From Saccharopolyspora elongata (lineage in GTDB: Bacteria > Actinomycetota > Actinomycetes > Mycobacteriales > Pseudonocardiaceae): a DNA stretch of 64,000 nucleotides. A program made the translations under genes and the position numbers. The stretch spans positions 1 to 64,000 of the forward strand of contig NZ_SMKW01000042.1 in assembly GCF_004348985.1 (NCBI RefSeq), in the 5' to 3' direction. Below the pieces are notes generated by a model that worked only from the letters and a program-made list of their open reading frames with translations, made no database searches and was not told the DNA's origin. The number at the start of each line of letters is the position of its first letter. The first letter of the stretch is position 1. Below are positions 51,770-60,343 of the stretch, in pieces.

Positions 51770-52471
51770 ATGAGCGCACAGGTCCGCGCGGGCGACGACA
51801 CCCAGCGCCAGGTCTGGGAGGCCGCCGTCCGGCTGTTCGCCGCGCAGGGCTTCCACGGCACCGGCATCCGGGAACTCGCCGAGGCCGCCAGGCTGTCCTC
51901 GGCGACCCTCTACCACTACATGGGCACCAAGGAAGACCTGCTCTTCTCGATCATGAAGGCGTCCCTGGACCGGCTGATCACCGCGGCCGAGCGGGTATCG
52001 GCCGAAGCCGCGCAACCGCAGGCGGTCATCGCCCGGCTCGTGCACGTCCACGTGCTCACGCACGCCCTGCACCGCGACGAGACCACCGTGGTGGACAACG
52101 AGATCGGCGTCCTCGGCCCCGAGCGCCGCGACACCATGGTGCAGATCCGCGACCGCTACGAGGACTTCTGGCGCGACGCGATCGCCGACGGCTGCCGGCG
52201 CGGCGTCTTCTCGGTCCCCGACGAGCGGTTCGCGCGGATGGCGGTGCTGGAGATGTGCTCGGGCGTGGCGAAGTGGTACTCGCCGTCCGGCGAGATGGAT
52301 CTGGACTCGATCGGCGCGGCGCACGCGCAGCTGGCCCTGCAGCTGCTGGGCGTCTCGGCGAAGCGCGCCGCCGCGACACCGCTGCCGGATGCCGCCGAGA
52401 TCCACGGCCTCATCGAGGAGATCTGGCAGATCCGCCTGCCGTCGATGCGAGCCCGCGCGCCTCGCGACTGA
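51770..52471 (+). CDS. TetR family regulator of acyl-CoA degradation genes
   Basis: A 233-residue regulator. The HTH covers residues ~15-60 (GFHGTGIRELAEAARLSSAT, LYHYMGTKEDLLF), then a helical ligand-binding domain of the KstR2/FadR-like kind. It stands between a permease and a thioesterase/hydratase/ligase operon, both with GATC-type palindromes in their upstream regions, so an acyl-CoA ligand is likely. A perfect terminator hairpin follows it. Confidence 0.88.
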   Translation: MSAQVRAGDDTQRQVWEAAVRLFAAQGFHGTGIRELAEAARLSSATLYHYMGTKEDLLFSIMKASLDRLITAAERVSAEAAQPQAVIARLVHVHVLTHALHRDETTVVDNEIGVLGPERRDTMVQIRDRYEDFWRDAIADGCRRGVFSVPDERFARMAVLEMCSGVAKWYSPSGEMDLDSIGAAHAQLALQLLGVSAKRAAATPLPDAAEIHGLIEEIWQIRLPSMRARAPRD

Positions 52472-52486
52472 CCAGAGCGGCACCAC

Positions 52487-52524
52487 GCGTGGCCCGGGTG
52501 GCGGCATCGCCACCCGGGCCACGC
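52487..52524 (+). terminator. Rho-independent-like hairpin after tetR
   Basis: Perfect 17-base stem GCGTGGCCCGGGTGGCG with its complement around the loop GCAT. It begins 16 bases after the tetR stop. There is no T-tract, as is usual for actinomycete terminators. It separates tetR from the operon that follows. Confidence 0.8.
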
Positions 52525-52566
52525 CCGTTCCGGGCGGTCTTGCGGTCTCGCCGCGACGATCCTACG

Positions 52567-52592
52567 CTGTCGACCGATCGATCGATCGACAG
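52567..52592. promoter_or_regulatory. Near-perfect 26-base GATC palindrome upstream of the thioesterase operon
   Basis: CTGTCGA...TCGACAG arms around CGATCGATCGATC, with one mismatched pair (the two strands agree at 24 of 26 positions). It lies 17 bases before the GTG start of the first gene and is the longest of the three related sites, so probably the strongest operator for the TetR protein. Confidence 0.55.
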
Positions 52593-52608
52593 AGCGCGAG
52601 GAGGCGGC

Positions 52609-53052
52609 GTGGCAGGCAGCACCGGGACCCCACCGGCGATCCGCTACCGCTCGCGGGTGCACTTCGACGAGCTGGATCCCAACGGGCACCTGCACAACAC
52701 CCGGTTCGCGCTGCACGTCGAGCGGGCGACCACGGCGGCGTTCGCGGCCGCGGGCTACGACACCGGGACGATCGCCGGTCGGCACCCCGACCTGCACTAC
52801 GTGGTCCGCGCCTTCCAGATCGAGTTCCACGCGCCGGTGACCGGCGCGGGCGACCTGCTCGTCCGGCTGCAGCTCACCGAGCTGGGCCGGACCAGCGCGA
52901 CCTGGACGTTCCACTGCGGACGGGAACCGAACGCCACCGGCACCCGGACCATCGTGAAGGTGGGCGCCGACGGACGGCCGCAGCCGTGGTCGCAGCGGCT
53001 GCGCTCCTGGCACGCGACCCAGCTGCACGGCCCGCGTTCATCCGAGAGTTGA
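52609..53052 (+). CDS. Acyl-CoA thioesterase, 4HBT hotdog fold
   Basis: A 147-residue hotdog thioesterase with FDELDPNGHLHNTRFALHVE, which has the Asp of the YbgC/FcbC active site and the following helix. It is first in an operon with an enoyl-CoA hydratase and an acyl-CoA ligase and should release an acyl product or control the CoA pool. GGAGG lies 4-8 bases before GTG 52609. Confidence 0.85.
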   Translation: MAGSTGTPPAIRYRSRVHFDELDPNGHLHNTRFALHVERATTAAFAAAGYDTGTIAGRHPDLHYVVRAFQIEFHAPVTGAGDLLVRLQLTELGRTSATWTFHCGREPNATGTRTIVKVGADGRPQPWSQRLRSWHATQLHGPRSSES

Positions 53053-53063
53053 GGAGGAAGCCG

Positions 53064-53816
53064 TTGTCCGAAGTCCAGTCCGGCGGTGCGGTGGTGGAGA
53101 CCGAGATCTCCGGCGACGTCGGCGTCATCCGGCTCAACCGGCCGGAGTGCCTCAACGCCGTCAACACCGCCCTGGTGGAACAACTCGTCACCGCGCTCGG
53201 CGCGGTCACCGCGGCGGGCGTCGGCGCGGTGCTGCTGACCGGGCGCGGCCGCGCGTTCTGCGCCGGCCACGACCTCAAGGCGCCGCCGGAGGATCCGGCG
53301 ACCGTGCAGGCGCGGCTGGACCGGATCCAGGACGTCACGCGGCTGATCCGCGACTGCCCGGCGCCGGTCATCGCGGCGGTGCAGGGGCACGCCGTCGGCG
53401 CGGGCGCGGAATTCGCCCTCTGCTGCGACCTGGTGATCGCCGCGGAGGACGCCCGGTTCCGATTCCCCGAGGTCGGGCTCGGGCTCAGCGTCACCGGCGG
53501 CATCTCCAAGCTGCTGCCGCTGCTCGTCGGCCCGCTCAAGGCCAAGGAGATCCTGCTGTTCGGCGATACCATCGACGCCGCCGAGGCGAGCCGGCTCGGG
53601 CTGGTCAACACGGTGGTCCCGGGCGACGCGCTGCTGGAGACCGCGCACCGGTGGGCGGCACGGCTGGCCGAGCGGCCGCGCGCCACCCTGGCCATGGCCA
53701 AGGAAGCCCTGGACGCGGGCATCGACCACGCCCTCGAATCGGCGCTGCGACTGGAGATCCGGCACGCGATCCGCACCGAGGAGCTCGCGGCCGACCGGAC
53801 GGGAGACGCCCGATGA
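53064..53816 (+). CDS. Enoyl-CoA hydratase/isomerase (crotonase family)
   Basis: A 250-residue crotonase-fold enzyme. Oxyanion-hole segments are GRAFCAGHDLK (residues ~67-77) and GHAVGAGAEFALCCD (~110). The Glu of a canonical hydratase pair is present in GAGAEFALC-adjacent sequence, but the second position before GLGLSVTGGISK is Val/Gly-rich (FPEVGLGLSVTGG), so hydration versus another crotonase reaction is unsure. TTG 53064 is preceded by GAGGAGGA eight bases upstream, clearly the start. It overlaps the ligase gene by ATGA. Confidence 0.85.
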   Translation: MSEVQSGGAVVETEISGDVGVIRLNRPECLNAVNTALVEQLVTALGAVTAAGVGAVLLTGRGRAFCAGHDLKAPPEDPATVQARLDRIQDVTRLIRDCPAPVIAAVQGHAVGAGAEFALCCDLVIAAEDARFRFPEVGLGLSVTGGISKLLPLLVGPLKAKEILLFGDTIDAAEASRLGLVNTVVPGDALLETAHRWAARLAERPRATLAMAKEALDAGIDHALESALRLEIRHAIRTEELAADRTGDAR

Positions 53817-55336
53817 ACGCCGAAACCCTCGTCGACCTCGTCCGCGACGCGGCCCGGCGCTGGCCGGATCGCACCGCGTGGACCTTCGACCAAACCGGCC
53901 GCGAACTCTCCTTCGCCGACATCGACCGCCGCAGCGACGCGCTGGCCGCGCTGCTGGCCGAATCGGGCGTGGCGGCGGGCGACCGCGTCGCGGTGATGAT
54001 GGACAACCGCCCGGAATTCCCGCTCGGCTGGCTCGCCGCGGCCAAGCTGGGCGCGGCGATGGTCCCGGTCAACAACCGCTACCAGGAGTACGACGCCACC
54101 CACGTGCTCGCGCACTCGCAGGCCCGGGTCGTGCTGACCACGGCCGAGCACGCGGACCTGCTCGCCCGCGTCCAGAAGGCCACCTCGGTGCGGCAGGTCC
54201 TCGACGTCGACGCGATCGACCTCCCGGCGGCCGAAGTGCCCCGGTGCGCGCCGCCGACACCGGAGGCGCTGGCGAACATCCAGTACACCTCCGGCACCAC
54301 CGGCGCCCCCAAGGGCTGCGCGCTCCCCCACCGCTACTGGACCACGCTCGCGTCCGGCCTGGTCGACGGCTTCCCCGGCATCGACGACCGCGACACGATC
54401 CTCACCGCCCAGCCGTTCCACTACATCGATCCGCAGTGGAACGTCGCGCTCGGCCTCGCCGCCGGGGCGCGGCTGGTGGTGCTGGACCGGTTCCACCCCA
54501 CCACGTTCTGGGCGAAGGTCCGCGAGCACGGGGTCACGTGGTTCTACTGCCTGGGCCTGATGCCGAAGCTGCTGCTCGACCAGGCCCCGTCACCTGCCGA
54601 CCGGGCACACCGGGTGCGCGCGATCAGCGCCTCGGCGATCCCGCCGAACCTGCACGCCGCGCTCGAACGGCGGTGGGGCGTCCCGTGGTTCGAGGCCTTC
54701 GGCATGACCGAAACCGGCAGCGACATCCGGATGACCCCGCAGGACCACGACGCCGCGGTGGGCACGGGCTGCCTCGGCCGGGCGGCGCCGGGCCGCGAGG
54801 TCATGATCGTCGACGGCGACGGCGCCCCGGTGCCGCGCGGCGAGGTCGGCGAGCTGGCCATCCGCGGCACTGGCCTGATGCACGGCTACTTCCGCGATCC
54901 GGACGCCACCGAACGAGCCTTCCGGGCGGGCTGGTTCCACACCGGCGATCTGGCCCGGATGGACGACGAGGGCCGCGTCTACTACGCGGGCCGCACCAAG
55001 GACATGATCCGCCGCAGCGGCGAGAACATCGCCGCCGCCGAGGTCGAGCGCGTGCTGCAGCTGCACCCGGCGGTCGAGGTGGCCGCGGTCCTGCCGGAGC
55101 CGGACGAGTTGCGCGGCGAGGAAGTGCACGCGGTGGTCGTCCTCCGCGGCGAGCCATGCGATCCGCGCGAGCTGGCGGACTTCTGCGCCACCCAGCTCGC
55201 CTACTTCAAGGTCCCGCGCTACTGGACCTTCCGCGACCGGCTGCCGATGACGGCCTCGGAACGCGTCGCCAAGGCCGTCCTGCGCGCCGAGCTCCGCGAC
55301 GAGGAGGCGGCCACCCACGACAGCCGCACCTGGTGA
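53813..55336 (+). CDS. Acyl-CoA ligase (AMP-dependent synthetase)
   Basis: A 507-residue adenylating enzyme. The P-loop YTSGTTGAPKG is near residue 162, the adenylate motif GMTETGSD near 298, and GWFHTGDLARMD plus YAGRTKDMIRRSGENIAAAE mark the hinge. The A10 motif, normally SGK-x2-K, reads TASERVAK: the catalytic lysine position is Arg484, with the next lysine at 487. The overall shape is that of CaiC-like ligases for carboxylic acids. It ends a three-gene operon with tight overlap; the terminator at 55340-55362 follows. Confidence 0.87.
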   Translation: MNAETLVDLVRDAARRWPDRTAWTFDQTGRELSFADIDRRSDALAALLAESGVAAGDRVAVMMDNRPEFPLGWLAAAKLGAAMVPVNNRYQEYDATHVLAHSQARVVLTTAEHADLLARVQKATSVRQVLDVDAIDLPAAEVPRCAPPTPEALANIQYTSGTTGAPKGCALPHRYWTTLASGLVDGFPGIDDRDTILTAQPFHYIDPQWNVALGLAAGARLVVLDRFHPTTFWAKVREHGVTWFYCLGLMPKLLLDQAPSPADRAHRVRAISASAIPPNLHAALERRWGVPWFEAFGMTETGSDIRMTPQDHDAAVGTGCLGRAAPGREVMIVDGDGAPVPRGEVGELAIRGTGLMHGYFRDPDATERAFRAGWFHTGDLARMDDEGRVYYAGRTKDMIRRSGENIAAAEVERVLQLHPAVEVAAVLPEPDELRGEEVHAVVVLRGEPCDPRELADFCATQLAYFKVPRYWTFRDRLPMTASERVAKAVLRAELRDEEAATHDSRTW

Positions 55337-55339
55337 TCT

Positions 55340-55362
55340 CCGCGGGTCAGCGCTGCCCGCGG
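55340..55362 (+). terminator. Terminator hairpin after the acyl-CoA ligase
   Basis: CCGCGGG and CCCGCGG form a 7-base stem around TCAGCGCTG, three bases after the ligase stop. The region 55363-55517 to the next gene shows no other clear motif. Confidence 0.65.
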
Positions 55363-55517
55363 CCCCGTTGAGCGTTCTGTCCCCGTTGCCCACTGCGGCT
55401 CCGGGTCCACCATCCGGCGTACATTTGTTTGGTGCGCGTCGGCCTGCCCGCGCACGAACCGACAGAACGTTTCCGTCCTGGCCTGGCCGGGACCGCGGCA
55501 CCGAGAAGGTTGATCGG

Positions 55518-57083
55518 GTGGTTGTCCCAACGGCTCGTCCGCAGCGCGCTGAGCGGCCGGGCCGCAGCAAGGTCGCAGGTCGATCGGTCGGCGCGGTCTG
55601 GCTGCGCATGCTCGCGGTCGTCGCCGCCGGCTTCGCGCTCTACGCGGGCTCTCCCCCGCGCGCGCTGTGGTGGCTGGCGCCGATCGCGTTCGCGGTGTTC
55701 GCGGCGGTGCTCCGCGGCCGCAAGGCCCGCGCCGGATTCGGCTACGGCCTGCTGTTCGGCTTCGCGTTCCTGCTGCCGCTGCTGGGCTGGCTGCAGGACT
55801 TCCTGGGCGCCGACTTCGGCCCGTGGCCGTGGCTGGGCGTGGCGGGCGTGCAGGCGCTGTTCGTCGCGCTCGGCGGCGCCGGGATGGCGCGCGTCAGCCG
55901 CCTGCCGGGAGCGCCGGTGTGGATGGCCGCGGTGTTCGTCACCGCCGAGGCGCTGCGCTCGGCCGTGCCCTTCGGTGGCTTCCCGTGGGGCAAGCTGGCA
56001 TTCACCCAGGACACCGGCCTGTTCTTGCCGCTGGCCGCGCTCGGCGGCACCGCCGTGGTGTCCTTCGCCGTCGCGGTGGTCGGCGGCGGCCTGGCCGAGC
56101 TCGCCCGCCGCGCGCGCACCCCGCGCCACTGGGCCGCGCCGCTGGCCGCCGTGCTCGTGCCGGTCATGGCCGGCCTGGCCATGCTGCCCTTCATCGGCAC
56201 CGACCCCAACGCCGGAACCGCCCGGGTCGCGATCGTGCAGGGCAACGCGCCCAACCTGGGGCTGGGCCTGCTGTACGAGGACGACGTCCTGCACGCCAAC
56301 CACATCGCGGCCGCGCAGCAGCTCGCCGCCGACCAGGCGAAGGGCCCGCTCGACTTCGTCGTGCTGCCCGAGCAGGTCGGCAGCTGGGGGCCGAGCCAGA
56401 CCGACCCGGACCTCTCCGGCGTCGCCGCGCAGTTCGGTGTCCCGCTCGTGGTCGGCGGCCTCGGCAAGGACCCCGACGGCTCCCTGCGCAACCAGGTCGT
56501 CCGGTGGGATCCGGCGACGGGCGCGGGCGACCGCTACGTCAAGCAGCACCTGGTGCCCTTCGCCGAGACGATCCCGATGCGGCCGGTGGCGCGACTGGTG
56601 AGCCCGTTCGTGGACCGCTTCCGCTCGGACATGGTGCCCGACGACAAGCCGGGCGTGCTCGACGTCGGAGGCGTCCGGCTGGGCGTGGGGATCTGCTACG
56701 ACGTCGCCTACGACGACGTGTTCACCGGCGCGGCCCAGGAAGGCGCGACGCTGCTCGCGGTGCCGACCAACAACGCCTGGTACGGCCACTCCGAGATGAG
56801 CTACCAGCAGCTGGCGATGGCCCGGCTGCGCGCGGTGGAGCACGGGCGGGCGGTCCTGGTGGCGGCGACCAGCGGCGTCAGCGCCGTGGTTCAGCCGGAC
56901 GGCGCCGTGACCCAGCAGACCGAGCTGTTCACCGCGCAGAATCTCATCGCCGAGGTGCCGCTGCGCTCGACGCAGACGCTCGCCACCCGGCTGGGCAGCG
57001 TTCCGATGTGGACACTGGTCGTGCTGGGCGTCGGCGCGGTGGCGCTGTCCTGGTGGCGGCCCCGGCGGACCGCGGACGCCTGA
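55518..57083 (+). CDS. lnt: Apolipoprotein N-acyltransferase
   Basis: A 521-residue membrane enzyme that adds the third acyl chain to lipoproteins. Residues ~30-215 form about six to seven helices; ~230-490 form a nitrilase-like domain with the catalytic triad Glu285 (VLPEQVG), Lys342 (YVKQHLVPFAE) and Cys393 (GICYDVAYDDVF); a final helix lies at ~500. The spacing matches E. coli Lnt (E267, K335, C387). GAGAAGG eight bases upstream supports GTG 55518. It is followed by ppm1; in Mycobacterium tuberculosis the two are fused in one protein. Confidence 0.92.
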   Translation: MVVPTARPQRAERPGRSKVAGRSVGAVWLRMLAVVAAGFALYAGSPPRALWWLAPIAFAVFAAVLRGRKARAGFGYGLLFGFAFLLPLLGWLQDFLGADFGPWPWLGVAGVQALFVALGGAGMARVSRLPGAPVWMAAVFVTAEALRSAVPFGGFPWGKLAFTQDTGLFLPLAALGGTAVVSFAVAVVGGGLAELARRARTPRHWAAPLAAVLVPVMAGLAMLPFIGTDPNAGTARVAIVQGNAPNLGLGLLYEDDVLHANHIAAAQQLAADQAKGPLDFVVLPEQVGSWGPSQTDPDLSGVAAQFGVPLVVGGLGKDPDGSLRNQVVRWDPATGAGDRYVKQHLVPFAETIPMRPVARLVSPFVDRFRSDMVPDDKPGVLDVGGVRLGVGICYDVAYDDVFTGAAQEGATLLAVPTNNAWYGHSEMSYQQLAMARLRAVEHGRAVLVAATSGVSAVVQPDGAVTQQTELFTAQNLIAEVPLRSTQTLATRLGSVPMWTLVVLGVGAVALSWWRPRRTADA

Positions 57084-57137
57084 ACCCGACCAACACGAGT
57101 GCACGGCCGGCCGAGCGGGCCGGCTAGGAGGACATGG

Positions 57138-57923
57138 ATGGCGAACCGGCAAGCCCCCGGAGCCGGTGACGACTCGGCCCTGGTGGTGATCCCCACCTAC
57201 AACGAGCGGGACAACCTGGAGCCGATCGTGCGGCGGCTGTTCGCCGCGCTGCCCTCGGCACACGTGCTGGTCGTCGACGACGGCAGCCCGGACGGGACCG
57301 GCGAGGTGGCCGACGGGCTCGCCGCCGACGACGAGCGGGTGCACGTGCTGCACCGCAGCGAGAAGGCCGGGCTCGGCGCGGCGTACGTGGCGGGCTTCGA
57401 GTGGGCGCTGGCGCGGGACTACGGCGCGATCATCGAGATGGACGCCGACGGCTCCCACTCGCCCGAGGACCTGCCCCGGCTGATCGGCATGCTCGGCCCG
57501 GACGGCACCGGCGCGGACGTGGTGCTGGGCTCGCGCTACGTGCCCGGCGGACGGACGGTGAACTGGCCCTGGTACCGGGCGCTGCTGTCCCGCGGCGCCA
57601 ACGTGTACTCCAAGCTGGCGCTCGGCGTGTCGATCAACGACATCACCTCCGGCTACCGCGTGTACCGGCGGGAGGTCCTGGAGACGCTGCGGCTGCACAA
57701 CGTCGCCTCGCAGGGCTACTGCTTCCAGGTGGACCTGGCGTGGCGCGCGGTGGAGGCCGGCTTCGTGGTCGTCGAGGTGCCGATCACGTTCGTGGAACGC
57801 GAGCTCGGCAGCTCGAAGATGGACGCCGAAGTGGTACGCGAAGCCCTCGTCCGGGTGACGAAGTGGGGCCTGCGCCGCCGCGGCAACCAGGCCGTGAGCG
57901 TCCTGCGCTCGATCCGCCGCTGA
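57138..57923 (+). CDS. ppm1: Polyprenol-monophosphomannose synthase
   Basis: A 261-residue GT2 glycosyltransferase transferring mannose from GDP-mannose to polyprenyl phosphate, a donor for lipomannan and protein O-mannosylation. Motifs: VIPTYNERDNL, VVDDGSPDGT, the catalytic IIEMDADGSHSPED (DxD-like), ITSGYRVYRR and the C-terminal ERELGSSKMDAEVV. No membrane anchor is present; it relies on lnt as in actinobacteria where the two genes are adjacent. AGGAGG at 57127-57132 sets ATG 57138. It converges with rbpA across a terminator. Confidence 0.92.
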   Translation: MANRQAPGAGDDSALVVIPTYNERDNLEPIVRRLFAALPSAHVLVVDDGSPDGTGEVADGLAADDERVHVLHRSEKAGLGAAYVAGFEWALARDYGAIIEMDADGSHSPEDLPRLIGMLGPDGTGADVVLGSRYVPGGRTVNWPWYRALLSRGANVYSKLALGVSINDITSGYRVYRREVLETLRLHNVASQGYCFQVDLAWRAVEAGFVVVEVPITFVERELGSSKMDAEVVREALVRVTKWGLRRRGNQAVSVLRSIRR

Positions 57924-57945
57924 CGACCGCGCGATCCGAGCACGT

Positions 57946-57980
57946 CGAAGCGCCCGGGACGGGATGTCCCAGGCGCTTCG
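57946..57980. terminator. Bidirectional terminator between ppm1 and rbpA
   Basis: CGAAGCGCCCGGGAC and GTCCCAGGCGCTTCG form a 15-base stem with a single mismatch around GGGAT, between two convergent genes (22 bases after ppm1, 15 bases from the rbpA stop). Confidence 0.8.
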
Positions 57981-57995
57981 TCGGATCCTGGTCGC

Positions 57996-58334
57996 TCAGT
58001 GCCCGCGGCGTGTCCGCAGCAGGTCGAGGCGCTCGTTGAGCAGCTCCTCGAGTTCCGGGATGGTGCGCCGCTCCAGCAGCATGTCCCAGTGGGTGCGCGG
58101 CGGCTTGGCCTTCTTCTGCTCCGGCTCGCTGCCGTCGATGATCTTCGACTCGGTGCCGTGCAGGCGACACTCCCAAGTCGGCGGCACCTCGGCATCGTCG
58201 GAGAACGGCACCTCGAACTCGTGGCTCTTGGGGCAGGCGTAGCGCACCGTCCGGCGCGGTGCGAGGTCGTGGTTACGGTCGGTCTCGTAGCTCACCGCTC
58301 CGAGCCGGCTGCCACGCAGAACGCGGTCGGCCAT
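57996..58334 (-). CDS. rbpA: RNA polymerase-binding protein RbpA
   Basis: A 112-residue protein that binds RNA polymerase and the principal sigma factor and aids open-complex formation. It matches the RbpA domain layout: N-terminal tail MADRVLRGSRLGAVSYETD, zinc-binding-like core ACPKSHEFEVPFSDDAEVPPTWEC (Cys only at two positions, as usual), a basic linker and the sigma-interacting C-terminal helix RTIPELEELLNERLDLLR. AAAGGA lies seven bases before ATG 58334. The adjacency to lnt-ppm1 is conserved in actinobacteria. Confidence 0.92.
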   Translation of the reverse strand: MADRVLRGSRLGAVSYETDRNHDLAPRRTVRYACPKSHEFEVPFSDDAEVPPTWECRLHGTESKIIDGSEPEQKKAKPPRTHWDMLLERRTIPELEELLNERLDLLRTRRGH

Positions 58335-58390
58335 GACGGTTCCTTTCACTTCGGCCCGGGACCTGGCCCGAGCGGTTGTGCTCACCGTGT

Positions 58391-58420
58391 GCAACGACGG
58401 GAGACCCGCCGCATGTTCCC
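58391..58420 (-). promoter_or_regulatory. Possible SigR-type promoter of rbpA
   Basis: Read on the minus strand: GGGAAC, a 19-base gap, GTTGC, ending 57 bases before the rbpA start. The sigma-R consensus of streptomycetes is GGAAT-N18-GTT, and rbpA is a known member of that regulon in S. coelicolor. The gap is one base longer than the consensus and the last base of GGAAT differs, so this is a moderate match. Confidence 0.4.
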
Positions 58421-58570
58421 GGTGTAGTGCTTCTGGTTGCCGTCGGTGACGTTGTTCACCCATCAACGACGGCTTTCTCCCTAGAGATGCAATCGGTCGG
58501 CGTTCGTGACGCGTTATCCCACTCGCAATCTATAGGTGCGTTCGAACGGGTGATAGTGCCAGATGATGAG

Positions 58571-58611
58571 TCACTATGGCCAAGCTGGATCTCGGGAAAG
58601 TGACCATAGTG
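58571..58611. promoter_or_regulatory. Inverted repeat in the rbpA-MFS intergenic region
   Basis: CACTATGG (58572-58579) and CCATAGTG (58604-58611) face each other across 24 bases. The 58335-58831 spacer is A/T-richer than the coding flanks between about 58480 and 58700, has no credible gene, and otherwise holds only the rbpA promoter. The wide spacing fits a looped or dimeric protein site; function is unknown. Confidence 0.35.
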
Positions 58612-58831
58612 GGACGGAGATCACGACACGGACGGCGGACAAGACGCGAAAATTGGTAACTGAATGTAGCTATACTTGGTTCCCTGTTGTCACAACGCTG
58701 CGTACCGGCATATTCCGATCGTGCCAAAAATCCCGGCCACGCCTGTCACCAGCATGGAGCAACGCCGCCGCCTTGGCGAGGCGGGCGCGCATCGTCACCC
58801 GCCGCGCACGCAGCGTGTTCACCGAACGGGT

Positions 58832-60241
58832 TCAGAGAACCTTCGGCGCCGGGTTGCCGACAGCCTCGATCGCCCGCCGCACCGGCACCAGCGCGACCAG
58901 CACCAACCCAACCGCGAAGAACACCACCAGCGACACGATGGCCAGCCGGAACGACCCGGTCGCCTGCCCGACCCCGGCGAACACCAGCGGGCCCAGCCAC
59001 GACGTGGAGCGCTCCCCCACTTCGTACAGCGAGAAGTACTCGGCCTCCCGGCCGGGCGGCACCATCTGGCTGAACAGCGACCGGGACAGCGCGTTGGTGC
59101 CGCCGAGCACCAGCCCGATGCCCACCGCCAGGCCGTAGAACTGCATCTGCTGGCCTGCCTGCACGAAGTACGCGGCGACCAGCACCACCAGCCAGGTGGC
59201 GAGGCTGATCAGGATCGTCTTCTTCGCGCCGATGCGCCGCGCCACCACCCCGTGCAACACCCCGCCGACGAAGGCGATGAACTGCACGATCAGCAGCGTG
59301 ATGATCAGCGAGTCCTGCGGGAGCTTGAGCTCCAGGTTGCCGTACTGCGCCGAGACCTGGGTGACCGTCGAGATGCCGTCGGTGTAGATCCAGTACGCCC
59401 CGAGGAACGCCAGCGTCAGCGGGAAGTGCTTCGCCTCCCGGAACGTGGTCATCAACTGCTTGAAGCCCGCGGTGACCGCGGACGGGCCGCGCACGGCCCC
59501 CTCCGGGGCGCGGTGTTCCCGCAGCGCCGCCAGCGGCAGCAGCGTGAACACGGCCCACCAGACGCCCGAGGACAGGAAGATCAGCCGGACCGCGGCCTCC
59601 GTGCTCATGCCGATCGCGTCGTGGCCGAGGTAGATCACCAGGTGCATGGCCAGCGCCGCACCGCTGCCCAGGTAACCGACGGCCCAGCCACGGGTGGAGA
59701 CGTCGTCCCGCTCGTCGACGGAGGCGATCTCCGGCAGGAACGAGTAGTAGACCACCACCGAGGCGCCGAAGCAGATGTTGGCGATGATGAACAGCACCAC
59801 GCCGAGCTGCCAGTTCTGCCCGCCGACCAGCGCCAGCAGCGCCGTCATCGCCGCGCCGCCGAACGCGAAGAGCCCCAGCATCAGGCGCTTGCTCTGCGTC
59901 CGGTCCGCGATCGCGCCGGTGATCGGCAGCACGACCACCTGCACGACGGTGGCCACCGACAGCAGGTAGCCCCACAGCGACCCGGCCGGGAACACCAGCC
60001 CGAACGCCGAGATGTCGCACTGCACCAGCGCGTTGTTCTGCGGGCAGGCGTTCAGGCCGTTGCGCGCGACGTCCGCCTTCGCGGCCTCGGTCGCCACCGA
60101 GGTCAGGTAGAGCGAGAGGAAGACCGTGGTCACCGAAGTCGGGAACACCGAGTTGGCCCAGTCGTACCAGCACCAACCCCGCTGTTCCCGGCGCCGCCGC
60201 CGCGCGGCGTCCGGTGCCAGGTCGCTGTCCATCACGCTCAT
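58832..60241 (-). CDS. MFS transporter, UMF1/Atg22-like
   Basis: A 469-residue transporter with about 12 helices. The UMF1 (Atg22-related) layout is recognisable: WYDWANSVFPTSVTTVFLSLY at the N-terminus, ADRTQSKR loop between helices 2 and 3, and YSFLPEIASVDERDDVSTRG with GWAVGYLGSG in the middle. Members may export amino acids or metabolites, and substrate is unknown. A long central cytoplasmic loop occurs near residue 250. The next gene is convergent or same-strand: GDPD lies downstream on the same strand upstream of it in transcription. Confidence 0.85.
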   Translation of the reverse strand: MSVMDSDLAPDAARRRRREQRGWCWYDWANSVFPTSVTTVFLSLYLTSVATEAAKADVARNGLNACPQNNALVQCDISAFGLVFPAGSLWGYLLSVATVVQVVVLPITGAIADRTQSKRLMLGLFAFGGAAMTALLALVGGQNWQLGVVLFIIANICFGASVVVYYSFLPEIASVDERDDVSTRGWAVGYLGSGAALAMHLVIYLGHDAIGMSTEAAVRLIFLSSGVWWAVFTLLPLAALREHRAPEGAVRGPSAVTAGFKQLMTTFREAKHFPLTLAFLGAYWIYTDGISTVTQVSAQYGNLELKLPQDSLIITLLIVQFIAFVGGVLHGVVARRIGAKKTILISLATWLVVLVAAYFVQAGQQMQFYGLAVGIGLVLGGTNALSRSLFSQMVPPGREAEYFSLYEVGERSTSWLGPLVFAGVGQATGSFRLAIVSLVVFFAVGLVLVALVPVRRAIEAVGNPAPKVL

Positions 60242-60343
60242 CCGTTCGGTCCTCCGGCCAAGATCACTCGATTGGGGGTAACCGGACCTTACTGGCTCAA
60301 CGAACGCGGTGGAGGTCCGTGCGGAGACAATGCGTAGTTCTGC

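Noticed and set aside
58563..59138. A 191-codon plus-strand frame after the rbpA region
   Set aside because: It runs antisense into the MFS gene, has Thr/Arg/Ser-rich low-complexity composition and no domain.
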